Below, piece after piece: positions 6,859 to 7,938 of a stretch of DNA of 7,938 nt. A program made the translations under genes and the position numbers. Numbering within the stretch: the stretch's first letter is position 1; every line of letters starts with the position of its first letter. The stretch lies in contig JAFGSU010000333.1 of the NCBI GenBank assembly GCA_016934435.1, positions 1 through 7,938 on the forward strand, read 5' to 3'. The notes below the pieces were generated by a model. It made no database searches. It worked only from the letters and a program-made list of their open reading frames with translations, and was not told where the DNA came from. The DNA is from Candidatus Zhuqueibacterota bacterium. GTDB lineage: Bacteria > Zhuqueibacterota > Zhuqueibacteria > Residuimicrobiales > Residuimicrobiaceae.

Positions 6859-6875
6859 TTGGCACGATGGTTGCC
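6859..6875 (+). promoter_or_regulatory. Sigma-54 (RpoN) promoter, -24/-12 type
   Basis: TTGGCACGATGGTTGC matches the RpoN consensus (YTGGCACG-N4-TTGCW) at every fixed position except the final W, which is C here. The -24 GG is at 6861-6862 and the -12 GC at 6873-6874, with the required 10 bases between them. Transcription should start near 6886, about 70 bases before the ATG at 6957, in the same orientation. Sigma-54 promoters need an activator ATPase bound upstream. I see no obvious paired activator sites in 6792-6858, and no activator gene in the window. Confidence 0.8.
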
Positions 6876-6956
6876 ATATTTTTTATGGAACTGTGTGTCC
6901 TGCTTTCGGTTTAATGGTTAAGTTACGATTTACATTTTTACATGGGTGAACCAACG

Positions 6957-7938
6957 ATGTTGTTATTTAAAAGGGGTTGTGTATTATTCTGGGGCGTTTT
7001 TTTCTTTTATTTTTTCAGCTTGTTTGCTTCTCAGCCTCGCACACATTTTGCAGTCATCATTTTGCCCGCAGATCATGCCGGCGCTGAACAGTATGCTTTA
7101 TACCGGCAAAAAGCGGCGGAAGCCGTGGACTGGCTCTCGCTGCAACCGGAGGGGCGGTATTTGCCGGCCGATTCGCTGTCATCATTTTTTGCAGAGCCCC
7201 TCACGCCTCTCTTTGCCGATGAATACGATCCTTTCAGTCTCGCGGCCGTTAATCGGCAACTCGGTCTCCAGTCGTTGCTATTCTGTTCTTTATATCTCGA
7301 AGCCGGGGCTGAATATTTGCGAATAGATGCTTTCGGATTTCCCGATGGTATTTTCACCGAACGAATTCAAATACGATTATCGGATTCGCCGGAATGGAAA
7401 TGGGACAGAATTTTCGCCCGTTCCTTCAAACCATTGCTGCAGCTGTGGCAAAAGACCGATCCTGTATGGCGTCAACCCTTTCCGCCGGATGTGAATGGCC
7501 TGGTGGTTCTCACCGATGCGCTCGACGACAGCCTCTATTTGCGCCATTGCCGGACTTTTATCTCCCGCCTGCCCGTTGATGAGAGCAAAAAGCCGCTGCG
7601 ATTGAAGGTATTGGACCGATCGGTGGCGCTGTCAACGCCGGAGGTTTACCCCAATGGGTTTGCCCTGATCGATCGCACCGCTGCGGAATATCTGTTTTAT
7701 CTGCAAGAAAAGAACTCGGCATTGAATGCCGTCCTGCTGGTCCCCCCGGACTCGCTGTACCGCCGGCACGTCTGTGACTGGCAGCTGCCCATGCTGCCCG
7801 CCATACCGCAGCTCACACGCCTGCAGATGACGGCGGACAGCCTTATGCTGCAGATCGCCGGGCGGGTGTTTTTTTATCCACCGCAGGACACGCGAGGACT
7901 TGAGCTAACTCTCAACCTGCCGGCGGATCGTTTCGCAG
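6957..7938 (+). CDS. Exported protein of unknown function, 3' end beyond the window
   Basis: An uninterrupted frame of 327 codons runs from ATG 6957 to the right edge. The start is supported by GGGTGA at 6944-6949, by the sigma-54 promoter upstream, and by a classic signal peptide: basic K5-R6, a very hydrophobic run to F23, and a likely cleavage site near A24-S25-Q26. I do not recognise the mature protein. After the signal come a strand 'HFAVIILPA', an acidic/aromatic stretch (about 60-100) and a segment 'LGLQSLLFCSLYLEAG' followed by 'YLRIDAFGFPDG'. That pattern is loosely like periplasmic or outer-membrane-associated domains that sense or assemble surface polymers, but this is too weak to name. 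Codon third positions favour G/C as in the neighbours. It could be the first gene of a longer operon whose function lies outside the window. Confidence 0.75.
   Translation, partial: MLLFKRGCVLFWGVFFFYFFSLFASQPRTHFAVIILPADHAGAEQYALYRQKAAEAVDWLSLQPEGRYLPADSLSSFFAEPLTPLFADEYDPFSLAAVNRQLGLQSLLFCSLYLEAGAEYLRIDAFGFPDGIFTERIQIRLSDSPEWKWDRIFARSFKPLLQLWQKTDPVWRQPFPPDVNGLVVLTDALDDSLYLRHCRTFISRLPVDESKKPLRLKVLDRSVALSTPEVYPNGFALIDRTAAEYLFYLQEKNSALNAVLLVPPDSLYRRHVCDWQLPMLPAIPQLTRLQMTADSLMLQIAGRVFFYPPQDTRGLELTLNLPADRFA

Noticed and set aside
6860..6884. Terminator-like hairpin TGGCA-7-TGCCA followed by a T run
   Set aside because: The stem is only 5 bp and is formed by the sigma-54 promoter itself, whose -24 and -12 elements are partly complementary. 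The promoter explains the sequence better.
6946..7326. Plus-strand 126-codon frame overlapping the exported protein
   Set aside because: It lies in a different frame from the 327-codon reading frame that has a signal peptide and ribosome site. Its product is rich in Cys/Arg/Ser after residue 50 and looks like an out-of-frame reading.

Overview
The window looks like a chromosomal stretch from a Gram-negative-type bacterium of mid-range GC content. All genes I can support lie on the + strand. It carries a Wzx-type polysaccharide flippase, a heparinase II/III-fold protein, a secreted protein with a signal peptide, and a textbook sigma-54 promoter. Two genes appear to use TTG starts behind Shine-Dalgarno-like sequences. 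Nothing fixes the taxon. The mix of a LytS-type kinase, sigma-54 and short hairpin-bearing repeats would suit the FCB group or an uncultivated relative, but that is a guess.

Layout. (1) 1-185 is the C-terminal end of a carbon-nitrogen hydrolase (nitrilase superfamily). (2) 186-342 is an AT-rich gap holding a 16-base sequence that recurs as the ends of the element at 5774-5940. (3) 343-3504 is an apparent operon: a Wzx/MATE-like flippase, a DNPH1/Rcl-type 2'-deoxynucleoside 5'-phosphate N-hydrolase overlapping it by 4 bases, and a Y-family DNA polymerase IV (DinB). (4) 3505-3687 is a gap with two copies of a 12-base direct repeat. (5) 3688-5745 is a heparinase II/III family protein without a signal peptide. 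(6) 5746-5996 holds a 167-base MITE-like inverted-repeat element with competing internal hairpins. (7) 5997-6791 is a small two-TM LytS-family sensor kinase that lacks the usual phospho-acceptor histidine and the glycines of the ATP lid. (8) 6792-6956 contains the sigma-54 promoter. (9) 6957 to the window end is an unrecognised exported protein that runs off the edge.

How the genes relate. The flippase and the heparinase-like protein fit an exopolysaccharide locus: one moves lipid-linked repeat units across the inner membrane and the other probably trims or degrades uronic-acid-containing polymer. Between them sits a pair with a different theme: a hydrolase that removes (possibly damaged) deoxynucleotide monophosphates and a translesion polymerase. 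Their order and spacing suggest co-transcription with the flippase. The kinase-like gene and the sigma-54-driven exported protein form the downstream part. No response regulator, sigma-54 activator or transposase is visible in the window.
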